Shown piece by piece: positions 26,354-35,510 of a DNA stretch of 64,000 bases. The translations under genes were made by a program, and so were the position numbers. This DNA is from Thiothrix unzii (GTDB lineage: Bacteria > Pseudomonadota > Gammaproteobacteria > Thiotrichales > Thiotrichaceae): assembly GCF_017901175.1 (NCBI RefSeq), contig NZ_CP072793.1:558001-622000 (forward strand), read 5' to 3'. Under the pieces are notes generated by a model that had not been told where the DNA came from, did no database searches, and worked only from the letters and a program-made list of their open reading frames with translations. The stretch's first letter is position 1, and every line of letters begins with the position of its first letter.

Positions 26354-26806
26354 TTAGTTAACTGTTACCCATTGACCGTTAGGCTGGCGGCAAGCACGCA
26401 TTTGAATGTTTTCCTGACGACCATCAATGTAACCTGTCACGTTAACCGGGCGGCACACTTGGTTAGTATTTGTACGGTAGGTCTGGCCTGGTGTTGCATT
26501 GTAACGGTAGCCTGTGTCTGGATTTTGCCAGCTCACTGGAGCACCGCTGGAAACCGCTTGACCCAAGCGTTGACGGTCGTACTGGCTGCCCATTTGCGAA
26601 CCCAGATAACCACCTAACAGTGCACCTGCAACGGTTGCGAGGTCGTTACCATCGCCTTTGCCGAATTGATGACCAACAACGCCACCTAAAACGGAACCGG
26701 CAATGGCTCCCGTGGTTGCGTTATCCATAGGAGCACCAACGCAGCCAGTCAAAGCAGTAGTGGCGAGGGTTGCGATAGCGGCGATACGTATAATGGTACG
26801 TTTCAT
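26354..26806 (-). CDS. Glycine-zipper 2TM lipoprotein (larger paralogue)
   Basis: 150-residue outer-membrane type lipoprotein: signal MKRTIIRIAAIATLATTALTGC with lipobox LTGC at C22. Glycine-zipper segment TTGAIAGSVLGGVVGHQFGKGDGNDLATVAGALLGGYLGSQMG, then a C-terminal domain (WQNPDTGYRYNATPGQTYRTN, ending RACRQPNGQWVTVN) resembling RcnB/surface-antigen-like tails. The ATG at 26806 has AAGGAG 8 bases upstream. It follows a shorter paralogue 71 bases away. The SlyB/YcfJ-like family; role in envelope integrity is inferred. Confidence 0.88.
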   Translation of the reverse strand: MKRTIIRIAAIATLATTALTGCVGAPMDNATTGAIAGSVLGGVVGHQFGKGDGNDLATVAGALLGGYLGSQMGSQYDRQRLGQAVSSGAPVSWQNPDTGYRYNATPGQTYRTNTNQVCRPVNVTGYIDGRQENIQMRACRQPNGQWVTVN

Positions 26807-26877
26807 AAAAAACTCCTTTTTCGTGGGGGGGGCCACTGCAGTTCTATGCCAGAAAAGCAGTGGCTAAAAAGTGCGGA

Positions 26878-27156
26878 TTAGTAAGGGCGGTTATTATAGT
26901 AAGGCTGTGGTTGTTGATACGCGCGGTCTTGTGTCGCGCCCATTTGACCACCAATCATACCGCCTGCAACAGCACCAACAACGGTTGCTGCCGTTTTGCC
27001 ATCTTCACCGCCACCAAATTGATGACCAACAACGCCGCCCAACACGGAACCAGCAATTGCGCCAGTTTGTGCATTATTCATGGGTGCGCCGCCGCAGCCA
27101 ACTAACAGGGTAGAAGCCAACGTGATGGCAGTCAGTGAGAGGATTACAGTTTTCAT
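26878..27156 (-). CDS. Glycine-zipper 2TM lipoprotein (shorter paralogue)
   Basis: 92 residues: signal MKTVILSLTAITLASTLLVGC with lipobox LVGC, then GAPMNNAQTGAIAGSVLGGV and a second zipper (VVGAVAGGMIGGQMG), ending in a short Gln/Tyr/Pro-rich tail. The 5' half is nearly the same as the next gene (26354-26806), so the two are tandem duplicates; this copy lost the C-terminal domain. RBS AGGAGCT precedes the ATG. Confidence 0.88.
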   Translation of the reverse strand: MKTVILSLTAITLASTLLVGCGGAPMNNAQTGAIAGSVLGGVVGHQFGGGEDGKTAATVVGAVAGGMIGGQMGATQDRAYQQPQPYYNNRPY

Positions 27157-27372
27157 TGAAATAGCTCCTTAAAACAAGCTGTGTTTATATATTTTGGCAA
27201 TTGCCAGTTCTTTATAGCTGGTGTTTGATTAGACCAAGGAGTTGTGCAGTGGTTCGCTAAAGTCATCGTTATTTTTCATCTTTAACCAGTGCCCCGCATA
27301 TTCCCACCACCATTCTCTATCAATTACGAGTTGAGTGCCAGTGGAAATATTGCCCGATCCGACCGGCTTCGC

Positions 27373-28506
27373 TTAGGGTTGGGGCTGGAAAGTAAACGTG
27401 TGGCGGGTTTCTTTATCCGCAGTAATCGTGAGTTCAGCTTGTTGCACTTGTTCGTTAATCGTGGCTTTGAGTTTGTAGGTTCCTACTGGGAGTTTTTCGG
27501 TCACTTGATTTTTGAGCAAGGCACTGGCGTAGTAACCGTTGGTATCGTTATACAAGCTGAAATTGGCATCCACTGGTTTTTGTTGCGTATCAACGGCATT
27601 AAACGTTAGGACACCCAACGCGCCCAAATCGAAGCGGTGCGTCACGGTTTTTCCGGCAGTCACTTCCAACGTCTGGGTTTTCTTGATTTCACCCCAGAGT
27701 GCGTCAATGCGGTAAGTGCCGGGTTGTAACGGGCGTGATACGGTGGTTTTGCTGGTGAACGTGACCAAGTGTTGCCCTGCTGCATCGTAAATCAGGAAGT
27801 TTGCGGGTAAGTTTTCCGGGTCGTTACTGCCACCGATACTGAGTTCCAGTGTGCCGGGATCCTTGCTGATGGTGGAATCGGCGGCGGTGGGTGGAGTCGG
27901 TGTACTGGTTCCGGTTGATTGGGTGAGCTTGCTTAAGCCGTTACTGATGGCGGTTTTATCAGTAGCAAGGGTGAAGCTACCACCGCTGCGTTCGGCAATG
28001 CAGCGCAACGGCGAGTCGGCGGCATCGCTAAAGCCCATGACATGAATGCGTAAGTCGGGGTTTTTGCTTTTAAGTTCTTGGGTTGTGGCGCAAGGGTCGT
28101 TATCGCAGCTTTCAGTACCGTCACTGATGAGTAAAATCGTATTTCCTTGCGTCGCAGCTTGGCGTAACGCGCCGCTGATCGGGGAGCCACCGTGCGGCAT
28201 AATCTCACGTGCTTGTTTGAGCAAGGCAGACGGGGTGCTGTCACCGGGTTTGGCAATGGTATTAATGTCTTGGCAGTCGCGTTTGTGGCGGTTGCCGTAA
28301 CTGATTAGGCCAATGCTGGCAGTATCGGGTTGCGCGGTCAGTAACTGGCTTAAAGCGTCGCGTGCGAACACGATTTTATGCGTGTCGTTAATTTTGGCCC
28401 ACATGCTGTTGGAGGCATCCAGCACAATAATCAGGTCGTCCGCCGCGTTGGCAGCAGCCGGTAGGGCGAGGATGGTGGTCAATAATAAAGTGGTCAGGCG
28501 TTTCAT
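27373..28506 (-). CDS. Secreted VWA-domain protein
   Basis: 377 residues: signal peptide MKRLTTLLLTTILALPAAANAA, then a von Willebrand type A domain (about 23-200) with the metal-ion site DASNSMW (DxSxS) and a conserved Thr/Asp loop (LISDGTESC). Paired cysteines (RDCQDIN, ESCDNDPC) may form disulfides. The C-terminal half has two beta-rich segments resembling carboxypeptidase-regulatory/SpaA-like modules (GTYRIDALWGEIKKTQTLEV; GTYKLKATINEQVQQAEL). The ATG at 28506 starts the signal peptide; an open frame extends 20 codons upstream. Divergent from gspE. Binding partner unknown. Confidence 0.85.
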   Translation of the reverse strand: MKRLTTLLLTTILALPAAANAADDLIIVLDASNSMWAKINDTHKIVFARDALSQLLTAQPDTASIGLISYGNRHKRDCQDINTIAKPGDSTPSALLKQAREIMPHGGSPISGALRQAATQGNTILLISDGTESCDNDPCATTQELKSKNPDLRIHVMGFSDAADSPLRCIAERSGGSFTLATDKTAISNGLSKLTQSTGTSTPTPPTAADSTISKDPGTLELSIGGSNDPENLPANFLIYDAAGQHLVTFTSKTTVSRPLQPGTYRIDALWGEIKKTQTLEVTAGKTVTHRFDLGALGVLTFNAVDTQQKPVDANFSLYNDTNGYYASALLKNQVTEKLPVGTYKLKATINEQVQQAELTITADKETRHTFTFQPQP

Positions 28507-28665
28507 GCGTATTAACTTCAGTTCCGGTTCAAAGTACTGGATAAATCTTAGCACTGTGTCAAGCAAACGGTGTTTTTTTCCGACCGTTTGGAGGGAAACT
28601 GCTTGCGTCTTTGTATTTGATCCCTAGAATTAGCGATTAACAATAATAATAAAAGTAGAAAAACC

Positions 28666-30390
28666 ATGCAGGTTGCACCTTCCCATGCTCCCTCTGTCCT
28701 GTTTGGCGAACGTTTGGTCAAACAAGGCAAGCTAAAATCCGCAGACCTTGAACGTGCGTTACGTGCGCAGGCCGAAATACGTCAGCCGTTGGGCAGTGTT
28801 TTGGTGCGTTTAGGAATGCTAACTGAACAAGAAGTCGCTTTTGTGCTGTCGCGCCACTTGGGTGTGCGGATGGCGGTGACTCGTGATTACCCCACGATTG
28901 CTTTAGATAATCCCGGTATTTCAATTAATTACATGCGTAATGCGGAAGTCGTGCCAGTGCACGCGGAAGAAGATCGCATTGTGGTAGCAATGTCGAACCC
29001 GCAGGATGAGTTTTGCCGCCAAGCTTTATTCATGGCGAGCGGTAAGCAAATTGAGCCGCTGTTGGGTTTGCCGAGTGAGATTCGTGCCAATATTGAACGC
29101 TTGTACGGCGCGGATGCTGATAAAGCCAAAGGTAACGACGACGAGTTTGAAATTACCGGCGGTCACGAAAACCTTGACGACATCGAACATCTGAAAGACA
29201 TGGCGAGTGAAGCTCCGGTTATCCGCACGGTTAACCAGATTATGACCAACGCTATGACCCAACGCGCTTCCGACATTCACATTGAGCCGTTTGAAACCCA
29301 CTTGAAAGTGCGTTACCGCATTGATGGAGTGATCCATGAGGTGGAATCTCCCCCTGCGCAATTAACTGCTGCTATTATTTCGCGGATTAAATTAATGGCA
29401 CGGCTGAACATTGCCGAGCGGCGTTTACCGCAAGACGGACGCATTCAGATGCGGGCGCACGGTAAAGAAATCGACATGCGGGTGTCGACCGTGCCGACGA
29501 TGCACGGGGAGAGTGTGGTGATGCGTTTGCTCGATAAAAACAGCGTTAAGCTGGATCTGAAGACCTTGGGATTTTCTGACGATAACTTCCAACGTCTGCA
29601 AAAAGAATTGGATGCGCCGCACGGGGTAGTGTTAGTGACCGGGCCAACAGGTTCGGGGAAAACCACGACGTTGTATGCGGCCTTGACCCAATTGAATACC
29701 CCGGAAAACAAAATTCTGACGGTGGAAGACCCGGTGGAATACGAGTTAGAGGGGATTAACCAAATTCAGGCGAATCCGAAAATCGGTTTGAATTTCGCCG
29801 ATGCTTTGCGTTCGATTGTGCGCCAAGACCCGGACATTATTATGATCGGGGAAATGCGTGACGTGGAAACCGCACGTATCGCGATTCAATCCGCCTTAAC
29901 CGGGCACTTGGTGTTGTCAACCTTGCACACCAATGATGCTGCCAGCGGGATTACGCGCTTACTCGATATGGGTTTGGAAGATTACTTATTGACCTCTACG
30001 GTGAATGGCATTTTGGCGCAGCGGTTAGTGCGGCGGTTATGCCCGCAATGCCGCGAATCACACAGCGTGCTACCGGAAATTGAGCATGAGTTGGGTTTGC
30101 GCAAATACCAGCCGGATGGGGAGTTGCGCTTGTGGCACGCCAAAGGTTGCAATGCGTGTGGCAATACCGGCTACAAAGGTCGGAGTGCGATTCACGAGTT
30201 TTTGGTGATGGATGACCCGTTACGCCGCTTGATTTTGAAACATGAAGATGCCGGAGTACTCCAAGAACAAGCGCGTAAAGCCGGAATGCGCACTATGTAC
30301 GAAGACGGTTTAATGAAAGCCCTCAAAGGTGTGACAACCTTGGAAGAAGTGTTGCGCGTGGCGGAGGATACCCCGAATGCCAGCGTATAG
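28666..30390 (+). CDS. gspE: Type II secretion ATPase GspE
   Basis: 574-residue cytoplasmic ATPase that powers the pseudopilus. An N1/N2 region (MshEN-like, residues 1-150) leads to the core with Walker A GPTGSGKTTTLYAA (from about 326), the Asp box (ILTVEDPVEYELEGINQ), Walker B region (DPDIIMIGEMRD) and the His box (GHLVLSTLHTNDA). A zinc-binding tetracysteine CPQC...CNAC is present. First gene of a compact gspEFGHIJK operon whose members overlap. Length and the N domain fit GspE rather than PilB, as does its neighbourhood of GspF-K. Confidence 0.94.
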   Translation: MQVAPSHAPSVLFGERLVKQGKLKSADLERALRAQAEIRQPLGSVLVRLGMLTEQEVAFVLSRHLGVRMAVTRDYPTIALDNPGISINYMRNAEVVPVHAEEDRIVVAMSNPQDEFCRQALFMASGKQIEPLLGLPSEIRANIERLYGADADKAKGNDDEFEITGGHENLDDIEHLKDMASEAPVIRTVNQIMTNAMTQRASDIHIEPFETHLKVRYRIDGVIHEVESPPAQLTAAIISRIKLMARLNIAERRLPQDGRIQMRAHGKEIDMRVSTVPTMHGESVVMRLLDKNSVKLDLKTLGFSDDNFQRLQKELDAPHGVVLVTGPTGSGKTTTLYAALTQLNTPENKILTVEDPVEYELEGINQIQANPKIGLNFADALRSIVRQDPDIIMIGEMRDVETARIAIQSALTGHLVLSTLHTNDAASGITRLLDMGLEDYLLTSTVNGILAQRLVRRLCPQCRESHSVLPEIEHELGLRKYQPDGELRLWHAKGCNACGNTGYKGRSAIHEFLVMDDPLRRLILKHEDAGVLQEQARKAGMRTMYEDGLMKALKGVTTLEEVLRVAEDTPNASV

Positions 30391-31609
30391 TTTTAAGGCG
30401 ATTACCCCGGCGGGTGTGAGCAAAACCGGTACGCTGGAAGCCGCGAATGAAGCCTTCGTGGTGGAAAGTTTGCACGCGCAAGGTTTGATTCCGCTGAAAA
30501 TTCAGTCGCTTAAAGCCAGTGATGGCGCATCGACAACCACGACGGCGAAACCCGCGCGTGGTTTATTTGCCAGTAAAAGCGTCAAGCAAGAAGACATTAT
30601 GGCATTGACCCAACAAATGTCGTCGATGTTACGGGCGGGTTTACCGCTGGATCGGGCTTTGGGGATTTTGCTGGAAATCAGCGATAAACCACCGGTACTG
30701 AGTTTGGTGCAAGGCATTCAAAATCAGGTGCGCAGCGGTAAACGCTTTGCGGACGCGCTGGAGGAAAGCGGTAAATTTAATCGTTTTTACATCAATATGG
30801 TGCGTGCCGGGGAGGCAGGTGGCTCGATTGATGAAGCATTGGCGCGTTTGGTGGAATACATGGCGCGTGCTAAAGAGTTACGCGGTACAGTCATTTCAGC
30901 GTTGATTTATCCGGCGATTTTAGCTTTTGTGGCGGTGGTGTCGATTTTTGCGTTGCTGACTTTCGTAGTGCCGCAATTTGCGCAAATGTTTTCCGATATG
31001 GGCGGCGAATTACCAACGATTACCAAAGTGGTGATGGGAGCAGCCGATGCCTTGCGGCATTATTGGTGGGCAGTGTTGGGTGGTATGTTATTACTGTTGC
31101 TCACAGTGCAATACATTTTCACCAATGAAAAAGCACGCATAGGCTTGGATCGCAGCTTATTACGCTGGCCGCTGGTCGGAAATTTAATTGGCAAAATTGA
31201 AACCGCACGGTTTTCCCGTAGCTTGGGAACCTTACTGCATAACGGTGTGCCGCTGTTGGGTGCGCTGAAAATCGCAAAAAATACCGTGAGTAACCGGGTC
31301 ATGGCTGCCGCAGTGGAAGAATCTGCTGACAGCCTTAAGCAAGGCGAAAGCCTGACTCGGACATTATTGAGCAAAGGCGTATTTCCCCCTTACGCCTTGC
31401 ACATGTTGCGCGTCGGTGAAGAAACCGGGCGTATGGAAGAGCTGCTGCGTGAAGTGGCAGACATTTACGATGATGAGGTCAAAACTTCTGTGAAACAGAT
31501 GTTAGCACTACTGGAACCGGTGCTGATTCTGATCATGGCGGTTGCCATTTTGGTGATTATTGGCTCGGTGTTATTACCGATGATCAATATGGCTGATTTG
31601 GTGAAATGA
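30377..31609 (+). CDS. gspF: Type II secretion inner-membrane protein GspF
   Basis: 410 residues with two T2SSF domains and three membrane segments (about 175-195, 225-245, 380-405). Motifs: MLRAGLPLDRALGILLE in the first half, LLHNGVPLLGALKIAKNTVSN in the second, ending LPMINMADLVK. It joins the ATPase to the pseudopilus platform. It overlaps gspE by 14 bases. Confidence 0.94.
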   Translation: MPAYSFKAITPAGVSKTGTLEAANEAFVVESLHAQGLIPLKIQSLKASDGASTTTTAKPARGLFASKSVKQEDIMALTQQMSSMLRAGLPLDRALGILLEISDKPPVLSLVQGIQNQVRSGKRFADALEESGKFNRFYINMVRAGEAGGSIDEALARLVEYMARAKELRGTVISALIYPAILAFVAVVSIFALLTFVVPQFAQMFSDMGGELPTITKVVMGAADALRHYWWAVLGGMLLLLLTVQYIFTNEKARIGLDRSLLRWPLVGNLIGKIETARFSRSLGTLLHNGVPLLGALKIAKNTVSNRVMAAAVEESADSLKQGESLTRTLLSKGVFPPYALHMLRVGEETGRMEELLREVADIYDDEVKTSVKQMLALLEPVLILIMAVAILVIIGSVLLPMINMADLVK

Positions 31610-31672
31610 CCGTTTACCCCAAGTGTCAATAATTAAAATACAGCAAATAATAGCAACAATAAGGAGCTAAAA

Positions 31673-32122
31673 ATGCAACGCAAACCCCAAAAGCACCGTG
31701 TTACCCACTTATCACGCGGTTTCAGTTTGATCGAATTGATGATCGTGCTGGTTATCCTCGGCTTGATTGCCGGGATCGTCGGGCCGCAAGCGATGAAATA
31801 CCTTGGCAAGGGCAAAACCCAGTCGTCCAAGGTGCAAATTGAAAATATTAGTGCCGCGCTGGATATGTACCGTCTGGAAGTAGGCAGTTACCCCACGACG
31901 GCGGATGGTTTGAAAGCACTGGTTGCTCAACCGTCAAGCGCACGTGGCTGGAATGGCCCTTACCTGAAAAAAGGCGATGTGCCGAAAGATGCGTGGAATA
32001 ACGATTACCAATATAAACGTCCGGGCAGCAATAACCACCCTTATGATTTGATCTCGTTGGGGGCGGATGGCGCGGCTGGCGGTGAAGGCGAAGATGCAGA
32101 TATTAGTCTCTGGCAGCAATAA
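31673..32122 (+). CDS. gspG: Major pseudopilin GspG
   Basis: 149 residues. Type IV prepilin leader with cleavage after G16 (RG|FSLIELMIVLVILGLIAG), Glu5 of the mature form present. The C-terminal domain has LGADGAAGGEGEDADISLW, the calcium-binding loop of GspG. Main subunit of the periplasmic pseudopilus. Own RBS AAGGAG is 9 bases before the ATG, the only gap (63 bases) in this operon. Confidence 0.95.
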   Translation: MQRKPQKHRVTHLSRGFSLIELMIVLVILGLIAGIVGPQAMKYLGKGKTQSSKVQIENISAALDMYRLEVGSYPTTADGLKALVAQPSSARGWNGPYLKKGDVPKDAWNNDYQYKRPGSNNHPYDLISLGADGAAGGEGEDADISLWQQ

Positions 32123-32543
32123 AGGCTTTACCTTACTTGAGGTATTGATTGTGCTGGTTATCGGCGGATTACTGATGGGAGTGGTGGCAACATCACTCTC
32201 TGAAGGGCCGGTGTTGCGTAAATCCTCCCGCGAAGTGGCGGCGAGTTTACGTCATGCACGAGCTTCCGCCGTGGCACGTCAGCAGCCGGTAGTTTGGAAA
32301 ATGGACATTGCCAGCAAACGTTTTTGGCTGGATGGCCTTGATAAAGACAGCGAGCGTCAATTGCATCAAACGGTGCAAGCCAAAATCAACACCACCTCGG
32401 CAGAGGTGGGTAATACCCAGCAAGCGGGTATTCGCTTTTATCCCGATGGCAGTTCGACGGGTGGCTCCGTCGATCTGACTTACAATCAACAGACCTACAA
32501 GGTCAATGTCGAATGGGTAACAGGGCGTGTCAGTATCCAGTAA
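32094..32543 (+). CDS. gspH: Minor pseudopilin GspH
   Basis: About 149 residues with prepilin leader NKG|FTLLEVLIVLVIGGLLMG and Glu5. The ATG at 32094 overlaps gspG by 29 bases; an upstream ATG at 32067 is also in frame. The C-terminal GspH/FimT domain carries RHARASAVARQQPVVWKMD. It joins the pseudopilus shaft next to GspG. Confidence 0.9.
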   Translation: MQILVSGSNKGFTLLEVLIVLVIGGLLMGVVATSLSEGPVLRKSSREVAASLRHARASAVARQQPVVWKMDIASKRFWLDGLDKDSERQLHQTVQAKINTTSAEVGNTQQAGIRFYPDGSSTGGSVDLTYNQQTYKVNVEWVTGRVSIQ

Positions 32544-32928
32544 GCAATCCGGTTTTTCTCTGCTCGAAGTGCTGGTCGCCTTTGTGGTGATGGGCTTGGT
32601 GGTGGGCGTATTGCTGCAACTGTTTGGCTCGTCGATGCGCAGTGTCGCGTTATCGCAGGAATACAGTTTTGCGGTGCAAGTGGCTGAGTCGCGTTTGGCG
32701 GCTGTTGGCACAGAAATTCCGGTGGAGCAGGGCAATCTCAGCGGTGAAGAAAGCAGTTCCGGTTATCGCTGGCAAATCGCTATGGAACCGTTGGAACTTG
32801 ATGACAAGCTCGAAGCGTTACCCCTGACCGCACAAATTTTCCAAGTTGCAGTGACCGTGACTTGGGCAAGCGGCGATAAACCGCGTGAGTTTCACCTTTC
32901 GAGCTTACGTTTTGGGAAAAAGTTATGA
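32527..32928 (+). CDS. gspI: Minor pseudopilin GspI
   Basis: 133 residues with leader KQSG|FSLLEVLVAFVVMGLVVG. It starts with GTG at 32527 inside the end of gspH. The C-terminal domain (VAVTVTWASGDKPREFHLSSLRF) matches T2SSI. With GspJ and GspK it forms the pseudopilus tip. Confidence 0.9.
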   Translation: MSVSSKQSGFSLLEVLVAFVVMGLVVGVLLQLFGSSMRSVALSQEYSFAVQVAESRLAAVGTEIPVEQGNLSGEESSSGYRWQIAMEPLELDDKLEALPLTAQIFQVAVTVTWASGDKPREFHLSSLRFGKKL

Positions 32929-33542
32929 AACAGCGCGGCTTTACTTTGCTGGAAATGCTGGTGTCGTTTTCGCTGGTGTCATTGCTGTTTTTAGCGTTGT
33001 TCGCCGCGTTTAATACGATGGGGCGCGGTTGGGATGCTGCCGATACCCGCATCACCAAAACCGAAGATATGCGTTTAATCAGCGATTTTTTGCGTCGCCA
33101 AGTCGGGCAGGCGATGGTGGTGAAAATCAAAGGTGAAAAAGAGGAAAGTGTTTACGCTTTTGACGGCACGGCGACTTCATTGCGCTATGCCGCGCCGTTA
33201 CAGCCGTTGCAACATCAAGGCGGCGTGTTTTTGGTGAGCTTAAACATTGTGAATGGTAAAGAGGGCAAGGCATTAGAAATGCTATACGCGCCTTATCGCC
33301 CAGAGTTGACGTGGGAAGAGTCGTTTAAAGACGCAGAACCTGTACCGATTTTTGAAGGTTTAAAAGAAGCCAGTTTCAGCTATTTCGGCGTGGAAGAGGC
33401 AGGTAATGACCCTGAATGGCGCAGTGATTGGGAAGAAAAACCCCAGTACCCGCAGTTGTTGAAATTGCGTTTAGCCGATACGGAACGGGCGTGGCCTGAG
33501 CTATTGGTGGCGTTACCGCAGGTGAGTGATTATGGGAAGTAG
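32925..33542 (+). CDS. gspJ: Minor pseudopilin GspJ
   Basis: 205 residues; prepilin leader MKQRG|FTLLEMLVSFSLVSLL with Glu5. The body contains the T2SSJ region (YAAPLQPLQHQGGVFLVSL). Four-base overlap with gspI (ATGA). Tip component together with GspI and GspK. Confidence 0.9.
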   Translation: MKQRGFTLLEMLVSFSLVSLLFLALFAAFNTMGRGWDAADTRITKTEDMRLISDFLRRQVGQAMVVKIKGEKEESVYAFDGTATSLRYAAPLQPLQHQGGVFLVSLNIVNGKEGKALEMLYAPYRPELTWEESFKDAEPVPIFEGLKEASFSYFGVEEAGNDPEWRSDWEEKPQYPQLLKLRLADTERAWPELLVALPQVSDYGK

Positions 33543-34431
33543 CGTGGGTCGGCAATCCGGTGTGGCGATGATTGTGGTGCTATGGATGATCATGGTGATG
33601 ATGACGCTGGCAGCGAGTTTGTTGTACGCCACCCGCACCGAATCCAGCATGGTGGATTACGCACGACGCACCGCCCATGCACGCGCAGTCGCAGATGCGG
33701 CGGCACATTACGCGGTGATGCAGCTTTATTTACCGAACCAAGAGCGCGAATTACAACTCGGCGGCACACCGTTTACTTGGCAATACGAAGCGGCAAAAGC
33801 GGAAATTCGGGTGGTCGGCGAAAATGGTTTGATCGACATTAACTACGCCAACCGTCAATTGTTGACCTTGATTTTTCAGCACTTGGGGTTGGATGAAACC
33901 GCCGCCGCTGCGATGTTGGACGCGCTGGAGGATTTTCGCGATGTCGATGATTTAAAGCGGCTTAATGGCGCGGAAGACGGCGATTACGAACAGGCGGGTT
34001 TGCCATTTGGCTCGAAAGACGCGCCGTTTGAACGTATTGAAGAATTGCAGCAGGTGTTGGGTATGACTCCTGCGTTGTACGAGGGTTTAACCCGGTTGCT
34101 GACCGTGAGTTCGGGGGCGGGTGGGATTAATCCGATGCTTGCACCGCGCCAAACGCTAATGCTGTTAGCCGAAGGTGATGCGGCAAAAGTGGATGCGTAC
34201 ATTACCCAACGCGACGAAGCGGCAAAAGAAGGGCGTTCGGTATTGCCGGATTTTGGGCAGGCATTTTTCGATAGCAGCCAGCAACCGCTTTACCGGATGC
34301 AGATTAAAGTGTTTACCGATGAAACCGCACCACCGTATTTTGAAGAGCGTTCGATTCGGTTAAGTCCGCAGGCTGTGCCGCCGTTTGTTACTTATTTCCG
34401 GGTGTTGCAGGCAACGCAGGCGGCGTTTTGA
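33532..34431 (+). CDS. gspK: Minor pseudopilin GspK
   Basis: About 299 residues, the large tip pseudopilin. Leader RQSG|VAMIVVLWMIMVMM lacks Glu5, as GspK does, so it can cap the pseudopilus. The SAM-like region DINYANRQLLTLIFQHLGLDE and LNGAEDGDYEQAGLPFG fit GspK. The ATG at 33532 lies within gspJ. Last gene of the block: gspC, D, L and M are not adjacent, so they must be elsewhere if the system works. Confidence 0.92.
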   Translation: MGSSVGRQSGVAMIVVLWMIMVMMTLAASLLYATRTESSMVDYARRTAHARAVADAAAHYAVMQLYLPNQERELQLGGTPFTWQYEAAKAEIRVVGENGLIDINYANRQLLTLIFQHLGLDETAAAAMLDALEDFRDVDDLKRLNGAEDGDYEQAGLPFGSKDAPFERIEELQQVLGMTPALYEGLTRLLTVSSGAGGINPMLAPRQTLMLLAEGDAAKVDAYITQRDEAAKEGRSVLPDFGQAFFDSSQQPLYRMQIKVFTDETAPPYFEERSIRLSPQAVPPFVTYFRVLQATQAAF

Positions 34432-34562
34432 CGCGCTTTTAGGTGGTCAGGGGTTGGCGAGTATCGGTGGATGCTTTCATGTTTTTTATCAGAATTGCCC
34501 GATTGGTAAAGTGCAAGCGATAATGGTGGCACTACCGCTATTCAGCTTCATGGGATACTTTG

Positions 34563-34787
34563 ATGATCGACAAAAAATATCAGCCAATTGTGTTTGCCTT
34601 TTTCATGGCACTGCTCATGTCATGTGTTATGTCATTGGTGATTAGCATCTTTAACGTCGGCATGGTGGATGGCATTTTGCGTATTTGGCTAAAGGCTTGG
34701 GGATTTGCCTTTTCAGTCGCCTTTCCTATTGTTCTTCTGGTTAGCCCGATTGTGCGAAAATTGGTTGGGTTGGTCATTAGGCAATGA
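34563..34787 (+). CDS. DUF2798 small membrane protein
   Basis: 74 residues with two membrane helices (FAFFMALLMSCVMSLVISIFN and WGFAFSVAFPIVLLVSPIVR), matching the DUF2798 family. The ATG at 34563 follows a TTG that would add one residue. Function unknown; no operon partner. Confidence 0.8.
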   Translation: MIDKKYQPIVFAFFMALLMSCVMSLVISIFNVGMVDGILRIWLKAWGFAFSVAFPIVLLVSPIVRKLVGLVIRQ

Positions 34788-34848
34788 CTAAACCTAGGAA
34801 CGTGCCTGAATCAAGATCCCGTTGTGCGGGAGTCATATTGGAATTCTG

Positions 34849-35454
34849 ATGTACATCCCAAAACACTTTGCCGAACACGACCAAGCCGAAATCCTACGCT
34901 TCATCGCCGCCAATGCATTTGGTACGCTGGTTACGGTTGATGCAGGCGTTCCCTTCGCCAGCCACATTCCGTTTTTGTTGGAGCAGGGCGACACACTCAC
35001 GTTGTCTGGTCATCTTGCCAAAGCCAACCCGCAATGGCAGCACTTGGCAGCAAATCCGCAGGTGTTGGCAATCTTCCAAGGCGCACACGCCTACGTTTCA
35101 CCCACATGGTACGAAGGCGCAGGCGTGCCCACTTGGAATTACACGGCTGTGCATGTCCACGGCAAGGTGCGTGTCATTCACGATACGGCATGGTTGCAAG
35201 CGCAGGTGGAACGCCTCAGTCATTACTACGAAGGCGATACCCCCAACGCTTGGATTCCCAGCTACCCCGCCAAAATGCTGGAAGCCATCGTTGGTTTTGA
35301 AATCACCATTGAGTCGTTGCAAGCCAAATACAAATTGAGCCAGAACCGCAGTGCTGCGGATCACCATCGTGTCATGCAAGCTTTGGATGCGAATGGCGGC
35401 GAAGGTGAACGCGGTGTGGCAGCATTGATGGCAAAGCAATTGGCTGGATATTAG
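34849..35454 (+). CDS. FMN-binding negative transcriptional regulator, PaiB type
   Basis: 201 residues with the PaiB/FMN-binding split-barrel fold: MYIPKHFAEHDQAEILRFIAANAFGTLVTV, then SHIPFLLE, GHLAKANPQWQHL, and FQGAHAYVSPTWYEG...VPTWNYTAVHVHGKVR, all typical. B. subtilis PaiB represses sporulation and protease genes; in Gram-negatives these are more likely flavin-dependent oxidoreductases of unknown substrate. The ATG at 34849 matches family N termini better than upstream starts. Confidence 0.92.
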   Translation: MYIPKHFAEHDQAEILRFIAANAFGTLVTVDAGVPFASHIPFLLEQGDTLTLSGHLAKANPQWQHLAANPQVLAIFQGAHAYVSPTWYEGAGVPTWNYTAVHVHGKVRVIHDTAWLQAQVERLSHYYEGDTPNAWIPSYPAKMLEAIVGFEITIESLQAKYKLSQNRSAADHHRVMQALDANGGEGERGVAALMAKQLAGY

Positions 35455-35510
35455 CTTCCAACGCCAACTCCCACGCTTCAAAACCAATACGCATGGTGTA
35501 TCTCTGGTGT

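Noticed and set aside
27232-27372. A leftward open frame (GNISTGTQLVIDREWWW...) directly after the VWA gene stop, in the same frame.
   Set aside because: No start codon before the last 16 codons and no family recognised; it could be a lost extension of the VWA gene but cannot be supported.
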